From assembly GCF_016545825.1 (NCBI RefSeq), contig NC_052619.1, forward strand, positions 42,251,682 to 42,315,681: a DNA stretch of 64,000 nt, in the 5' to 3' direction. Under the pieces are notes generated by a model. It was not told the origin of the DNA and ran no database searches. It was given only the letters and a program-made list of their open reading frames with translations. Within the stretch, counting starts at the first letter, position 1; the number at the start of each line of letters is the position of its first letter. A program made the translations under genes and the position numbers. Source of the DNA: Eucalyptus grandis (Eukaryota; Streptophyta; Magnoliopsida; Myrtales; Myrtaceae). Shown piece by piece: positions 63,313 through 64,000 of this stretch.

Positions 63313-64000
63313 ACCTCAGGCTTGAACAAATCATCCATGATGAATCCATTATGGACCAGTTGATGACATGAAGATAACTGAATATGGTCAAGGTTGCATA
63401 TATTGGAGGGAATTTTGCTTAGAGATTTGCAACCATCTGCCCATAATTTACGCAATTGCCCAGGAATCTCAAGGATCTCTTGTAGTTGGTGGCAATACGA
63501 AACATTCAAATGGTCCAACTCATATAGATGTCCGCATGTTGGAAGGTCGGTCAAATTGTTTCCCGACAAATTCAAATTGCCTAAGGAAGGAAAACAGTAA
63601 TGATTTTCCAAGAACATTACTTCCGATAGTTTGCATCTCCCGAGGTTTAGACTCCATAAATTAGGAAATCCTGTCTTCGTATGGGAATCACTTGAATCCT
63701 CCCCCTTGCTTGGAAACTTGGTTAGTTTTGAACAGCCATCAAGCGTCAAGATTCCAAGATTTTGCAACCTGTAAATGCTGGATGGAAGGATTGTCAATTT
63801 CTTGCAATTTTTTAAATGCATAGCCTGCAAAGATAGAAGATTTTCTATGGATGCAGGAAGTTCTTTAATTGAAGTCCCATCTAGATAAATTTTTCGTAAG
63901 CCTGTGATTTTATCCGGAATATCAGGAATTCTTTCCAAGTTTTTGCATCCGTGGAGATCCAATTCCTCAAGATTTGGAGTACAATCAAGATCCGGCATAC
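60935..64000 (-). CDS. TIR-NBS-LRR (TNL)-type disease-resistance protein, 3' part, with tandem C-JID domains
   Basis: The C-terminal part of an intracellular immune receptor; the TIR and NB-ARC exons lie beyond the right edge. Minus-strand exons: 63315 to beyond 64000 (leucine-rich repeats: LEELDLHGCKNLERIP, LRKIYLDGTSIKELP, SLGNLNLSGNNLTDLP), 62036-62647 (first C-JID/post-LRR domain, opening QLLAKTRREVLLPGGEMPRW), a probable 60-nt exon 61764-61823 (EDSSSKLVHKGFKMADFSIE), and 60935-61483 (second C-JID, RCRYSRISPEYRIVRSGGEMPKEF ... DNQLVDPAAL, then stop). Frames join in phase 0. The C-JID is a jelly-roll module that in known TNLs helps recognise pathogen effectors; this effector is unknown. 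Two donors are followed directly by (CT)n. LRR/C-JID identity is firm; the small exon is less so. Confidence 0.88.
61984..62034. repeat. (GA)n microsatellite at a TNL splice donor
   Basis: About 25 GA units on the plus strand. On the coding strand this is (TC)n beginning at the intron donor GTCTCTCTC after the exon 62036-62647. It can be read as Leu-Ser repeats in the ORF, but it is intron sequence. Confidence 0.9.
62690..62890 (+). mobile_element. Possible tRNA-derived SINE fragment in a TNL intron
   Basis: Contains a box A-like TAGTAGCGACCC and box B-like motifs GAGTTCAATTCCCC and GGATTCGATTCCC about 45 and 105 bp downstream, in intronic DNA between the LRR exon and first C-JID exon. Ends and tail are unclear. 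Confidence 0.35.
63275..63310. repeat. (GA)n microsatellite at a TNL splice donor
   Basis: About 18 GA units. On the coding strand it is (TC)n starting a few bases after the donor GTTACT of the LRR exon. Confidence 0.9.

Noticed and set aside
1..64000. tRNA, rRNA, microRNA precursors and CRISPR arrays
   Set aside because: Scanned by eye for tRNA boxes, rRNA motifs and common plant miRNA sequences. Only SINE-type box A/B motifs were found. CRISPR arrays are not expected in a plant nuclear genome and none were seen.

Overview
The window is nuclear DNA of a dicotyledonous plant. The genes have short plant-type introns with GT..AG borders, the intergenic DNA is AT-rich and full of degenerate transposons, and the right edge carries a TIR-NBS-LRR-class resistance gene. 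Such genes are absent from grasses. The tandem post-LRR (C-JID) exons and abundant (GA)n arrays would suit a woody rosid such as Myrtaceae, but that placement is inference. Only four host genes can be supported, all on the minus strand.

Layout: (1) 570-1169, an intronless ALOG/LSH transcriptional regulator with a cluster of (GA/CT)n arrays over its upstream 1.1 kb. (2) 2.5-13.2 kb, gene-free: a PIF/Harbinger-like element (2491-3289), a TRIM-like element (4240-4952), a MITE (6471-7018), a hAT-like element (7386-8102) and a SINE (9408-9560). (3) 13565-17719, a ten-exon XBAT34/35-type ankyrin-RING E3 ligase with a 57-nt, frame-preserving arginine-rich cassette exon. (4) 18.3-27.6 kb, gene-free: a direct duplication (18740-20275 and 24545-26640) flanking a second PIF-like element (21793-22783). 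(5) 27684-34727, an eight-exon plastid-type Tas-like aldo-keto reductase whose large third intron holds nested LINE remnants. (6) 35.5-44.8 kb: a PIF-like element split by a 5'-truncated LINE, a MITE, and a nearly full-length but broken L1-type LINE with ORF1, endonuclease, reverse transcriptase, zf-RVT and RNase H modules. (7) 44.97-52.76 kb: a roughly 1-kb monomer in tandem and again in inverted orientation around a GC-rich spacer, invaded by four later elements. (8) 54205-57553: a 3.35-kb solo LTR with a perfect 5-bp target duplication. (9) 60935 to the right edge: the 3' part of a TNL gene (LRRs plus two C-JID domains).

The genes do not form a pathway or operon; each is an independent plant gene. 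The more unusual biology lies in the XBAT cassette exon, the duplicated C-JID exons, and a set of transposons with different ends that all carry a pyrimidine-tract / GC-rich / purine-tract core.

Exon borders were read by eye from splice consensus, reading frame and remembered family sequences. No alignment or search was run.
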